Shown: positions 45,756-55,012 of the stretch, one piece after another
How the letters are laid out: every line of letters begins with the position of its first letter
How positions within the stretch are numbered: the first letter of the stretch is position 1
DNA from: Ignatzschineria ureiclastica
GTDB lineage: Bacteria; Pseudomonadota; Gammaproteobacteria; Cardiobacteriales; Wohlfahrtiimonadaceae
Length of the DNA: 64,000 nucleotides
NCBI RefSeq assembly: GCF_003121845.1
Contig: NZ_QEWQ01000004.1
Span: 62,001 to 126,000, forward strand
Direction: 5' to 3'
Position numbers and translations under genes: made by a program
Notes under the pieces: model-generated
Told to the model about the DNA's origin: nothing
Seen by the model: the letters and a program-made list of their open reading frames with translations, nothing else
The model's database searches: none

Positions 45756-45884
45756 AATAGCATAGTCTACGCGAAAAAGTGTCGAGATTGTTGCGCAATT
45801 ATAGGCAAATTATCTATTTGTCTATTTTTTATTGCTCAATAAATCTGAGATTATTGGTCAGTTGACTCAAGGTGCAAAATTATA

Positions 45885-46262
45885 ATGAATAATAAAATGA
45901 ATAAGCCCAATCGCACAGGTTTAGGGCGAATTATTGCAGCAGGGGGCTACTCTTTGCGTGGGCTAAAGGCGGCTTTTCAGAATGAAGCTGCGATTCGGCA
46001 AGAGCTTTTTGCAGCCATATTTTTAATTCCTTTAGCCTTTTATGTTGCAGATAGCGGGATAGAGCTGTCACTTTTGCTCGGAAGCTTAATACTCGTGTTT
46101 TTGATGGAGCTGATTAATTCGGCAATTGAGGCTATTGTTGATCGTATTAGTTTTGATTATCATCCGTTATCAGGGCAAGCAAAGGATATTGGCTCGGCAC
46201 TTGTGATGATTGCGATAGGGCTAGTTATCATTGTTTGGGGTGCGATCATTTTTTATCCGTAA
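45885..46262 (+). CDS. dgkA: Diacylglycerol kinase
   Basis: A 125-residue inner-membrane kinase that phosphorylates diacylglycerol for phospholipid recycling. It has three membrane helices and the family motif ELINSAIEAIVDRIS, with the catalytic Glu residues, followed by HPLSGQAKDIGSALVMIA. Length and layout match prokaryotic DgkA. It lies 140 bases before tsaD on the same strand. Confidence 0.96.
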   Translation: MNNKMNKPNRTGLGRIIAAGGYSLRGLKAAFQNEAAIRQELFAAIFLIPLAFYVADSGIELSLLLGSLILVFLMELINSAIEAIVDRISFDYHPLSGQAKDIGSALVMIAIGLVIIVWGAIIFYP

Positions 46263-46402
46263 TGATTCATTGCCAACAATTATATGTCGATAATTATGAG
46301 ATAGAGATATAAGCTTACAAATATAAAATCGTCGAAACAAGATTTGGTGTCATAAGCATTTATGAATGATTTATTAATCAGTAGAAGATAAAGAGGCAGA
46401 TA

Positions 46403-47416
46403 GTGATTGTATTGGGAATAGAGAGCTCGTGCGATGAGACAGGGGTAGCAATTTATAGTGGTGATAAAGGACTGTTAGCGCATCAATTATATTCACAAAT
46501 AAAGCTGCATGCACAATACGGTGGCGTTGTGCCTGAGCTTGCTTCTCGAGATCATATTCGTAAGCTTCCTTTATTAGTGAATGCTGCATTAAAAGAAGCA
46601 GGGCTTGATTTTTCGGATCTTGAAGGGATCGCTTTTACAAGAGGGCCGGGGCTGATTGGCGCGTTGATGGTCGGTGCTACTTATTCTGAAGGACTTGGTT
46701 TAGCGCTCGATATCCCTGTGTTAGGGGTCAATCATATGGAGGCTCACTTAATGGCGGTGATGCTTGAAGAAGAGAAACCTTCATATCCTTTTGTGACGCT
46801 TTTGGTCTCAGGCGGGCATACACAATTAGTATTCGTAAAAGCATTTGGAGATTACGAACTATTAGGTGAAAGCCTAGACGATGCAGTAGGTGAAGCATTT
46901 GATAAGACTGCTAAAATTATGGGACTACCTTATCCTGGTGGCCCTGAATTAGCAAAGCTTGCAGAAAACGGGGATTCTGAGCGATATACATTTCCAAGGC
47001 CAATGTTGAACCGTCCGGGGCTTGAGTTTAGCTTTAGCGGTATCAAGACAAAAGCATTATTGACAATTGAGTCAGCCACAGAAGCTGATTATCCTGATAT
47101 TGCCGCAAGCTTTCAAGCAGCCTTGATTGATACTTTAATTCAAAAGTCCTTAAGAGCCTTAAAGCAAACCGGCGCTAGCGCTTTAGTGGTATCAGGTGGG
47201 GTCGGTGCGAATCAATATTTACGTTCAGAATTACGTCGGTTATCAGAGTTAGGGCAGTTTAATGTCTATTTTCCAAGATCTGAATTTTGTACTGATAATG
47301 GGGCAATGGTGGCTTATCTTGGACATGAGCGTCTATCTCGCGGTGAAAAGAGTGAACAAATTCAATTAGTGGCGCGTTGGCCTATTGATCAGGTGACTAA
47401 TCAAACGGATGTTTAA
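46403..47416 (+). CDS. tsaD: tRNA N6-threonylcarbamoyladenosine transferase TsaD
   Basis: The catalytic subunit for the t6A modification at position 37 of ANN-decoding tRNAs. Motifs are LGIESSCDETGVAIY, the metal-binding His pair in VNHMEAHLMA, LLVSGGHTQLV, GEAFDKTAKIMGLPYPGGP and the late Asp in CTDNGAMVAYLG. The start is GTG at 46403, with AGAGG six bases upstream. The 337-residue length is standard. Confidence 0.97.
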   Translation: MIVLGIESSCDETGVAIYSGDKGLLAHQLYSQIKLHAQYGGVVPELASRDHIRKLPLLVNAALKEAGLDFSDLEGIAFTRGPGLIGALMVGATYSEGLGLALDIPVLGVNHMEAHLMAVMLEEEKPSYPFVTLLVSGGHTQLVFVKAFGDYELLGESLDDAVGEAFDKTAKIMGLPYPGGPELAKLAENGDSERYTFPRPMLNRPGLEFSFSGIKTKALLTIESATEADYPDIAASFQAALIDTLIQKSLRALKQTGASALVVSGGVGANQYLRSELRRLSELGQFNVYFPRSEFCTDNGAMVAYLGHERLSRGEKSEQIQLVARWPIDQVTNQTDV

Positions 47417-47602
47417 GTTGCCAATGCTCTCCTATTTACACTATGTTTTATTTGAAGTTATCAAAAATATTGTCATATTATCGATAGATAAAGATGGAAG
47501 ATTGTATAACATTCGATAGTTAACTATATTTAAATATCACGAAATGTCATATTCTGGGAATATCTGCTGTCTTTAGTACTGAATGAAAAGGATGAATATA
47601 TA

Positions 47603-48964
47603 ATGGTCGATACCTATTTAGCGCAGAGATGGCAAGCACTTTTGCCTCAAACACGATTAGGTGTTCAACAGGCAAAGCCTCAAGATTATCGTACTAATTT
47701 TCAGAAAGATTTTGATCGTTTGATTTTTTCAGCCTCTTTTCGTCGTTTGCAAGATAAGACGCAAGTTTTTCCTCTAGCGCAAACAGATTATGTCCGAACT
47801 CGATTAACGCATAGCTTAGAAGTGAGTAGTGTATGTCGAAGCTTAGGGACATTACTCGGTGAGCATCTCGTTAAGTCTGAAAGAATAAATAATCTTACGC
47901 CGGCAGATCTAGGCGCTATTTTAGCGGCCGGTGCATTAGCGCATGATATTGGTAATCCCCCTTTTGGTCATGCCGGGGAAGAGGCGATTAGTCGTTTTTT
48001 TAAAAGAAATCCTGTCGGTATTGAAGCTATTCAATCTATGGTGCCGGAAGAGCAAGCAGATCTTTTGTCATTTGAAGGTAATGCACAAGCTTTTAGAGTG
48101 CTGACGAAATTACAAAATGTCGATAATGTCGGTGGATTACAACTCTCTTTACCCGTCTTAGCCTCGATTATGAAATATCCTTGTGCAAGTAGTCATAAGC
48201 CACAAGAGAAGCATATTGCTTATAAGAAATATAATTACTTTCAGTCAGAAAAAACGTTGTTTGCAACGGTTGCTGATCAATGCGGTATGAAACGATATGA
48301 GGGCCTAGAGGGAGTGTGGTATCGGCATCCTCTGACCTATTTGCTAGAAGCTGCTGATGATATCTGTTACCACTTGGTGGATTTAGAGGATGCTTATCGG
48401 CTGAAGTTAATCTCAAGTGAGGAAATTACCCATTTTCTAGAACGTTTGATTACTGTCACAAGACCATTACCTGAAAGTAAATTGAAGAGTATTGGGAGAA
48501 CAAAAGATCGTGTGGAATATTTACGCGCTTTTACAATTGGGTTGCTCATTGATCGAGTGATGGAAGCGTTTATTGCTAATGAAACAAAAATTATTGAGGG
48601 TGAGTTAACGCAGCCTCTCTTAGATTTAATTCCTGAGGCAAAAGTATTGCAAGAGATTAAAACTTATTCACAAGAGTATATTTATCACTCAGACTCTGTG
48701 CTAAAGGTTGGTATCGCTGGGTTTAAGGTGATAGATACATTGTTAGAGGCTTTTGTGGATGCGGTTGAGCAGGGGAGTCGAGGGGGGGCTCGTTCAAAAA
48801 TGTTGTTGAAATTTTTGCCCGATCAATTTTTTGAAAAGAATCGTAAGATTAGTGAAAATTCGTATTTGCGTGCGCAAAGAATAACCGATTTTGTTTCCGG
48901 AATGACGGATCGCTATGCAGTAAAAGTATTTAAAATGATTACGGGGGTTGATTTGCCTGTATAA
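47603..48964 (+). CDS. dgt: Deoxyguanosinetriphosphate triphosphohydrolase (dGTPase)
   Basis: An HD-domain enzyme that removes triphosphate from dGTP or other dNTPs. The metal-binding motifs are RLTHSLEVSSV and LAHDIGNPPFGHAGEEA, with ADDICYHLVDLEDA as the third. The N-terminal FQKDFDRLIFSASFRRLQDKTQ is also characteristic. At 453 residues it fits the Dgt type rather than the short dNTPase form. AGGA lies eleven bases before the ATG. Confidence 0.94.
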   Translation: MVDTYLAQRWQALLPQTRLGVQQAKPQDYRTNFQKDFDRLIFSASFRRLQDKTQVFPLAQTDYVRTRLTHSLEVSSVCRSLGTLLGEHLVKSERINNLTPADLGAILAAGALAHDIGNPPFGHAGEEAISRFFKRNPVGIEAIQSMVPEEQADLLSFEGNAQAFRVLTKLQNVDNVGGLQLSLPVLASIMKYPCASSHKPQEKHIAYKKYNYFQSEKTLFATVADQCGMKRYEGLEGVWYRHPLTYLLEAADDICYHLVDLEDAYRLKLISSEEITHFLERLITVTRPLPESKLKSIGRTKDRVEYLRAFTIGLLIDRVMEAFIANETKIIEGELTQPLLDLIPEAKVLQEIKTYSQEYIYHSDSVLKVGIAGFKVIDTLLEAFVDAVEQGSRGGARSKMLLKFLPDQFFEKNRKISENSYLRAQRITDFVSGMTDRYAVKVFKMITGVDLPV

Positions 48965-49044
48965 CTCTTGTTTAATATGCGCTATTACTGAAAGGTATAG
49001 TCACTAATCATGTCAAGAGATTCTATGATAATGAGAATTGTTTC

Positions 49045-49058
49045 TTGACGGATATCAA
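49045..49058 (+). promoter_or_regulatory. FNR/Anr-type box upstream of ccoN
   Basis: TTGAC-GGAT-ATCAA matches the FNR/Anr consensus TTGAT-N4-ATCAA at nine of ten fixed positions. A TAAGAT-like -10 at 49080-49085 would put the start near 49092, with the box centred near -41, the class II activator position. This would induce the cbb3 oxidase under low oxygen. Confidence 0.65.
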
Positions 49059-49151
49059 GACACAGCTAATTGATTCTTGTAAGATATCACGACGAGTAAT
49101 ATTAGAATGGGATGCATTTATATATGATGTTTATTAACTTTTGGGGGAACT

Positions 49152-50609
49152 ATGGGACAAAGCAATAGTCTTCATGATCATTATGAGTATGGGGTAATCC
49201 GAGGACTTGTAATGAGTACTCTGCTTTTCGGAGCATTAGGATTGTCCGCAGGGCTTTGGGCAGCGCTTGAGCTGACATGGCCTGTTTTTAACTTTGATTT
49301 ACCAGGATTGACTTTCGGTCGATTAAGACCTGTTCATACTACGCTTGTGATTTTTGGTATGGGTGGTTCAGCATTGATCGCAACATCGTTCTATGTTGTA
49401 CAGAGAACATGTCAAGTTCGTTTAGCATATCCAGTTTTAGCTTATATTGTGTGGATTGGCTGGACAGTCATCTTTATTCTTGTGCCAATTAGCTACATGA
49501 TGGGTTATACACAAGGTAAAGAGTATGCTGAGTTTGAATGGATTTTTGACTGGGCGGTTGCGGTAATTTGGTTAATTTACTTCTTTGTCTATGTAACAAC
49601 TGTTCTTCGTCGTAAACAGAAGCATATCTATGTTGCAAACTGGTTCTACCTTGCATTTATCCTTGCAACAACATTGCTTCATGTATTTAATAACATCTCA
49701 ATTCCTGTATTTGGTGCAGAAGGCCTCAAATCATATAACGTCTTTAGTGGTATGCAGGATGCGATGGTTCAATGGTGGTATGGACATAACGCTGTAGGAT
49801 TTATCTTAACAGTTGCGTTCCTCGGTATGATGTACTACTTCGTACCTAAAGAAGCAGGTCGTCCAATCTACTCATATCGTTTATCAATTGTTCACTTCTG
49901 GGCATTGACGTTCCTCTATATGTGGGCCGGTGCGCATCATCTTCACTGGACATCACTTCCTGACTGGGTATCATCGCTTTCAGCGACATTCTCGATTATT
50001 CTATTGCTTCCATCTTGGGGTGGTATGATCAATGGTATTATGACCCTTTCTGGTGCTTGGGATAGTATTCGTACAAATCCAATTATCCGCTTCATGGTGG
50101 TTTCTCTCTCATTCTACGGTATGAGTACTTTTGAAGGTCCATTAATGAGTTTACGTTCTGTAAACGCTTTATCACACTATACAGACTGGACCATTGGTCA
50201 CGTTCATGCGGGTGCTTTAGGTTGGGTTGCGATGATTACTTTCGGCTCGCTCTATCACATGGTTCCACGTATCTTTGGTGGTAAAATTTATAGTGAAAAA
50301 CTAATTTTTGCTCACTTCTGGTTAGCAACTATTGGTATCGTTATCTACATTGTTTCTCTCTGGGTTGCAGGTATTGGTCAAGGTATGATGCTTCGTGCAT
50401 TTAACCCTGAATACGGTACATTAGCTTATGAATTTATCGAAACAGTGAAATTCATGCATACACCATATATCTTCAGAGCAATTGGTGGTGGTCTATTCTT
50501 ATTGGGTGCAGTTATTATGATCTTCAACTTCATTATGACTATGATCATTGGATCACGCGCACAAGCAGATAGCAATGCGATGATTCCTGATGCAAGAGCT
50601 CATGCTTAA
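49152..50609 (+). CDS. ccoN: cbb3-type cytochrome c oxidase subunit I
   Basis: The catalytic haem-copper subunit of the high-oxygen-affinity cbb3 oxidase, 485 residues with about twelve membrane helices. Haem and CuB ligands are seen in RPVHTTLVIFG, WWYGHNAVGFILT, GAHHLHWTSLPDW and DWTIGHVHAGALGW. It is the first gene of ccoN-O-Q-P and follows an FNR-type box by about 100 bases. Confidence 0.97.
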   Translation: MGQSNSLHDHYEYGVIRGLVMSTLLFGALGLSAGLWAALELTWPVFNFDLPGLTFGRLRPVHTTLVIFGMGGSALIATSFYVVQRTCQVRLAYPVLAYIVWIGWTVIFILVPISYMMGYTQGKEYAEFEWIFDWAVAVIWLIYFFVYVTTVLRRKQKHIYVANWFYLAFILATTLLHVFNNISIPVFGAEGLKSYNVFSGMQDAMVQWWYGHNAVGFILTVAFLGMMYYFVPKEAGRPIYSYRLSIVHFWALTFLYMWAGAHHLHWTSLPDWVSSLSATFSIILLLPSWGGMINGIMTLSGAWDSIRTNPIIRFMVVSLSFYGMSTFEGPLMSLRSVNALSHYTDWTIGHVHAGALGWVAMITFGSLYHMVPRIFGGKIYSEKLIFAHFWLATIGIVIYIVSLWVAGIGQGMMLRAFNPEYGTLAYEFIETVKFMHTPYIFRAIGGGLFLLGAVIMIFNFIMTMIIGSRAQADSNAMIPDARAHA

Positions 50610-50625
50610 TAGGAGAAAACATTAA

Positions 50626-51453
50626 ATGATTAAACATGAACGTTTAGAAAAAAATACCGGTCTTCTACTTCTTTTTACATTAGTAGTTATTAGTATCGGT
50701 GGTCTTATTGAGATTGTTCCCCTTTTCTATATCGATGGCTCAGTTGAGGAAGTTAAGAAAAATATCACCGAGGTGAAACTCGATGAGAATTATCAACAAG
50801 TCTTAGATGAGAATGGTAATGCTGTTATGGTCACTCGTGAAGTAGATGCGATTCGTCCATATACACCACTAGAGTTCTTAGGTCGTAATATTTACGTGGC
50901 TGAGGGATGTTATAACTGTCACTCACAACAAATTCGTCCTATGCAAGATGAGTATGAGCGCTATGGTCACTACTCACTTGCGGCTGAGTCGCAATTTGAT
51001 AAACCATTCCAATGGGGTTCACGCCGTATCGGACCAGACTTGGCTCGCGTTGGTGGTAAAATGGATAACCAGTGGCATGTTGACCACTTAGTGAATCCTA
51101 AGAGCCGTGTACCTGCTTCAATCATGCCTAAGTATCCTTGGTTATTAGAAGAAGATCTTTACTATGCAGATGTTAAGGCGCAGATGAATGCGGCACGTAT
51201 CGCTGGTATTCCTTACTCTAAAACACAAGAAGAGTACGAAGCGAATATTGAACGTTTCGGTGTCGATGTAGCGAATATGCTTGTGATTGATTTAGCTGCA
51301 CAAAATCTTGAAGCACAAGCTGCTGCCGGTAACTACGACATGAATCCTTCACGCTTGACTAAGATGGATGCACTCATTGCTTACCTACAAGTATTAGGTA
51401 CGATGGTTGAGTTCAAAGAAGATCAAGGTATCGAATTTAGTGAATTCCGTTAA
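50626..51453 (+). CDS. ccoO: cbb3-type cytochrome c oxidase subunit II
   Basis: A membrane-anchored monohaem c-type cytochrome passing electrons to CcoN. It has one N-terminal membrane helix (GLLLLFTLVVISIGGLIEIVP) and the haem motif CYNCH at residues 95-99, in EGCYNCHSQQIRPM. The axial Met lies in SIMPKYPWL. It is 275 residues and starts 16 bases after ccoN. Confidence 0.96.
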   Translation: MIKHERLEKNTGLLLLFTLVVISIGGLIEIVPLFYIDGSVEEVKKNITEVKLDENYQQVLDENGNAVMVTREVDAIRPYTPLEFLGRNIYVAEGCYNCHSQQIRPMQDEYERYGHYSLAAESQFDKPFQWGSRRIGPDLARVGGKMDNQWHVDHLVNPKSRVPASIMPKYPWLLEEDLYYADVKAQMNAARIAGIPYSKTQEEYEANIERFGVDVANMLVIDLAAQNLEAQAAAGNYDMNPSRLTKMDALIAYLQVLGTMVEFKEDQGIEFSEFR

Positions 51454-51508
51454 TTTATAGTTAGTTTATAAAATTAAAAGCGTTATAAAGTTTTAAGGAG
51501 AGTGTACG

Positions 51509-51736
51509 ATGATGGACATTTTAAATTGGTTTACTGATTTAGGTAACAGTAAGACATTAGCAGCAGTTATCTTTTTTGTAACATTTATTGGAATCATCAT
51601 CTACACTTTTACTGGAAAAGCGCGGAAAGAACGGTTTGATGAATATCGATATATTCCATTTATGGATGATGAAGAATTTATTTTTGATCGCAAAGAATCT
51701 AAAGAGCAGAAAGATCAAGACTCTCAAGCGAAATAA
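51509..51736 (+). CDS. ccoQ: cbb3 oxidase subunit CcoQ
   Basis: A 75-residue single-pass membrane protein (helix LAAVIFFVTFIGIIIYTF) with a charged cytoplasmic tail containing RYIPFMDDEEF, typical of CcoQ, which stabilises the complex. AAGGAG precedes the ATG. It lies between ccoO and ccoP, the standard position. Confidence 0.88.
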   Translation: MMDILNWFTDLGNSKTLAAVIFFVTFIGIIIYTFTGKARKERFDEYRYIPFMDDEEFIFDRKESKEQKDQDSQAK

Positions 51737-51778
51737 TAGAACCACTCTTCATGATCAAAATGATTGAGGAATACAATA

Positions 51779-52819
51779 ATGAGTGATAACACAAATAAGA
51801 AAGATTTAGAGAACTTAGAGACCGAAACCACCGGTCACGTGTGGGATGGTGATCTACAAGAGTATAATAATCCTCTTCCAAGATGGTGGCTCTATGCCTT
51901 CTATGGCACAATCATCTTTGCAATTGGCTATTGGATTCTTTTCCCAACCTGGCCGATGGGTGATGGTTATACGAAAGGAATCTATAAAGTTGAGATTGAA
52001 CGTCCTGTAGTACAACAATCTGGTGATGCTTTAGTGAATGCTGAAGATGCTGATAATGCACCTATGGAGAAAGTTAAGGTTCATTGGACAACGCGTTCAC
52101 GTCTTGTTCATGAATTACAATCTTCACCAGAAGCATTAAAACGCCATGAGCATTTCTCTGAATTGATGGAGAAAACAGAAGCTGAAATTATCAATGATCC
52201 TAACATGATCAAGTTTGCGCAAAATGCAGGTAAAACATTATTTGCTGATAACTGTGCAACTTGTCATGGGCCACAAGCGGAAGGTGTAATTGGTATGTAT
52301 CCAAACCTTAACGATGATAACTGGTTGTGGGGTGGAACATTAGCGCGTATTGAAGAGACTATCACAAAAGGTCGTCGTGGTAACATGCCTGCTGGTAAGT
52401 TAACGATGACACCTAATGAGATCGAGGATGTTGCCAAATATGTTTTAACTTTATCAAATAACTATACACCTGATGAAGCCACTTCAAGAGGTGAAGAGTT
52501 ATTCTTCGGTAAAGGTGCATGTTTTACTTGTCACGTAGATTTCACCAAAGATCCACGTAAAGCGCAAGGTAACCCACTTTTAGGGGCACCTAACTTAACT
52601 GATCAAATTTGGGAAATCGTGGACATCAACTCTAAAAATACACCAGAAGAGAAAGTGGCAGCGATTATTCCACAAATTCGTGATGGGGTAGATCCTGCAA
52701 CAACACATCGTGTGATGCCTGCTTGGGAATCTCGTTTAACACCTGAACAAATTCGTGCATTAGCTGTTTATGTTCATCAGTTAGGTGGTGGGGTTGTTCC
52801 TGCTGAAGCTAGTAAGTAA
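51779..52819 (+). CDS. ccoP: cbb3-type cytochrome c oxidase subunit III (dihaem cytochrome)
   Basis: A 346-residue dihaem c-type cytochrome that receives electrons from soluble cytochrome c. It has the N-terminal TGHVWDGDLQEYNNPLPRWW motif, one membrane helix, and two haem sites, CATCH at residue 159 and CFTCH at 248. I chose the ATG at 51779, with GAGGAA upstream; an in-frame TTG at 51764 is less likely. Confidence 0.96.
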   Translation: MSDNTNKKDLENLETETTGHVWDGDLQEYNNPLPRWWLYAFYGTIIFAIGYWILFPTWPMGDGYTKGIYKVEIERPVVQQSGDALVNAEDADNAPMEKVKVHWTTRSRLVHELQSSPEALKRHEHFSELMEKTEAEIINDPNMIKFAQNAGKTLFADNCATCHGPQAEGVIGMYPNLNDDNWLWGGTLARIEETITKGRRGNMPAGKLTMTPNEIEDVAKYVLTLSNNYTPDEATSRGEELFFGKGACFTCHVDFTKDPRKAQGNPLLGAPNLTDQIWEIVDINSKNTPEEKVAAIIPQIRDGVDPATTHRVMPAWESRLTPEQIRALAVYVHQLGGGVVPAEASK

Positions 52820-52870
52820 TAGACTCAATTAATCAATATTTATATACATGGTAAGTATTGATGATAATTA

Positions 52871-52900
52871 GACGCCCTTTGGAGTAAAAGGGCGTTTTTT
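52871..52900 (+). terminator. Terminator of the ccoNOQP operon
   Basis: ACGCCCTTT (52872-52880), a six-base loop and AAAGGGCGT (52887-52895), followed by a T-run. It lies about 50 bases after the ccoP stop. Confidence 0.92.
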
Positions 52901-52910
52901 ATACGCTTAA

Positions 52911-53058
52911 AATAGTGTTAAGTAGCGAGTGCGATTTTAAAAGAACATTAAACCATACTAAATAACATTTATAAGATGCCAGACAAAACAGTTTCCTCAC
53001 CTTGATCAGTTGATGGGCTGGCATTTCTATTGGCTTATTTTGAACCGATATTACTATA
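52911..53058 (+). mobile_element. MITE-like repeat, copy G (5' end eroded)
   Basis: A 148-bp copy that keeps the right end GAACCGATATTACTATA perfectly but has lost about 25 bases near the left end (AATAGTGTTAAG only). The core is the most diverged of the seven (AAGATGCCAGACAAAACAG; GGGCTGGCATTT). It lies between ccoP and ccoG. No gene is seen in the remainder of the spacer to 53198. Confidence 0.82.
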
Positions 53059-53198
53059 ATATCGATATCAGTATTTACATTCTTGCTGTGAAACATGATC
53101 TTGGTATCATTTAGTTGATCCGAGACCTTAATGTTTATTAGAAAGTTGGTATAATGATTCAAATAATAATTAATAATTAGCTCATAAGGGTATCTATC

Positions 53199-54629
53199 GT
53201 GGCAAACAATGTAACAGAGCAGAATCAAACACCTAATGCCGGTGATCTTTATGCAAAACGAATTCCTATTTATCCTCGTAGTGTAAAAGGAAAGTTTCGG
53301 ACATTTAAAAGTTCAGTATTAGCATTAGCATTTTTAGTCTTTTACCTTCTTCCTTGGGTTCCTTGGAATCGCGGAGAAGGGTTACCTGGGCAAGCTGTTT
53401 TCTTTGATTTGACAGCAAAAACATTTTATATTTTTAGTTTACCTGTTGATATTCAAAATATTTTCTGGCTTGCCGGTGTATTAGCAATCTTCGCTTTCTT
53501 GCTCTTTTTTGTGACCGCCATTTTAGGTCGAGTATTTTGTGGCTATTTCTGCTTTCAGACACTCTGGACCGATGCTTTTATTATGATTGAGAGCTTGATC
53601 CAAGGAAATCGTAATGCGCGTAAACGTCTGCATGAAGGTCCTTGGAATGGTGAAAAAATTACGAAAATCGGTTTAACCTGGTTAGTGTGGCTGATAGTGG
53701 CTTTTTGGACAGGTTTTACATTTACATCTTATTGGATGCCGGCACCTGAACTGATTAAAGTGGTCTTTACAGGCGGAGCACCTGTTGCGGCATATGGTGC
53801 AATTGCTTTTATTACTGCGGCAACCTTTATTATGGCAGGGTTTTCTCGCGAACAGGTATGTACCTATATGTGTCCTTATGCTCGTTTCCAAGGGGTAATG
53901 TTCGATAAAGATACTTTAATCGTTACCTATGATTATAATCGCGGTGAACGTGAAAAAGGTCGTGCTAAACCCACTAAGAATCTACGTGATCGTGATGAGC
54001 GTATTAAAGAGGGATATGGAGATTGTATTGATTGTGATCTCTGTGTTCAGGTCTGTCCGGCAGGAATTGATATCCGCGATGGAATTAACTATAAGTGTAT
54101 CACTTGTGGACTCTGTATTGATGCTTGCCACAATATGATGACAAGTCTTAAATACCCAACAGGCCTTATTCGTTATGACTCAGAAACAGGTTTAGAAGGG
54201 AAGAAAACTAATTATTTCCGTCCAAGAAATATTGGTTATGCCATTGTATTACTCATAGTAATAGCGATTCTTTCTTGGAGCGTAATGCACCGTGATGTAG
54301 CGCATTATATTGTGGAATCTTCTCGTAAACCACCTACATTACTGAGTGATGGGCGAGTACAGAATACTTATGAACTGAAGTTTAATAACCTAACATTAGA
54401 GCCACAACAGATGCATATTGCGCTTGAAGATCCCGGTTATGATCTTTCAATGAGTTTTAATGATATTGTGCTCAAGCCTAATGAGCGTGTAGCGTTGAAT
54501 GCAGCAGTACGTAAAGATAGAGATGTTGCTTTTGTTCCTGATGTGACATTTGTACTGACTATTACCAATCCTGATACAGGTGAAGTGGTTGATGTGCAAA
54601 AATTAAAAGCAATTTTCTTGAAAAAGTAG
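53199..54629 (+). CDS. ccoG: cbb3 oxidase assembly protein CcoG
   Basis: A polyferredoxin-like inner-membrane protein (FixG/RdxA family) needed for cbb3 maturation, thought to reduce copper for CcoN. It has about five membrane helices, CGYFCFQTLWTD, CTYMCPYARFQ, and two 4Fe-4S motifs (CIDCDLCVQVCPAG and CITCGLCIDACHNMM). A C-terminal Ig-like domain follows from about residue 360. The start is GTG at 53199, with AAGGG nine bases upstream. It is 476 residues. Confidence 0.95.
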   Translation: MANNVTEQNQTPNAGDLYAKRIPIYPRSVKGKFRTFKSSVLALAFLVFYLLPWVPWNRGEGLPGQAVFFDLTAKTFYIFSLPVDIQNIFWLAGVLAIFAFLLFFVTAILGRVFCGYFCFQTLWTDAFIMIESLIQGNRNARKRLHEGPWNGEKITKIGLTWLVWLIVAFWTGFTFTSYWMPAPELIKVVFTGGAPVAAYGAIAFITAATFIMAGFSREQVCTYMCPYARFQGVMFDKDTLIVTYDYNRGEREKGRAKPTKNLRDRDERIKEGYGDCIDCDLCVQVCPAGIDIRDGINYKCITCGLCIDACHNMMTSLKYPTGLIRYDSETGLEGKKTNYFRPRNIGYAIVLLIVIAILSWSVMHRDVAHYIVESSRKPPTLLSDGRVQNTYELKFNNLTLEPQQMHIALEDPGYDLSMSFNDIVLKPNERVALNAAVRKDRDVAFVPDVTFVLTITNPDTGEVVDVQKLKAIFLKK

Positions 54630-54703
54630 AAATCAATATCTTGATGTCATTATTGAATTAAGAAGTCGATTGATGTGACAAGACGTTAATCATCAAAAAA
54701 TGG

Positions 54704-54758
54704 GGCTCTGATGGCATTTAGTGAAAATATTTCATTAAGTGAAATCAGAGCCTTTATT
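54704..54758. terminator. Long terminator hairpin after ccoG
   Basis: GGCTCTGAT (54704-54712) and ATCAGAGCC (54744-54752), with an inner TGAAA/TTTCA helix, followed by TTTATT. T-runs on the minus strand suggest bidirectional action. The rest of the 383-base ccoG-ccoH spacer shows no gene; TATAAT at about 54951 may be part of the ccoH promoter. Confidence 0.8.
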
Positions 54759-55012
54759 AAATGAGCTTTAGTAAGTGTGATTGAATTATTGAAAGATCTC
54801 AAAATCCCTCTATAAATCATCTTATAAATGTTACTATGAATTCGAGTTTGTGTATTGATGTAATATGACATAGATTGGATGCCTCAAACTTTATATTTAA
54901 TAAATGGCTGAATGAATACAATTTATAAAGGTAATTATTGCGTAATCGCTCTATAATAGTGATCAATCAAAAAAAGATACGATAAAACGAATAGAAACGA
55001 AGGAACTTCTCT

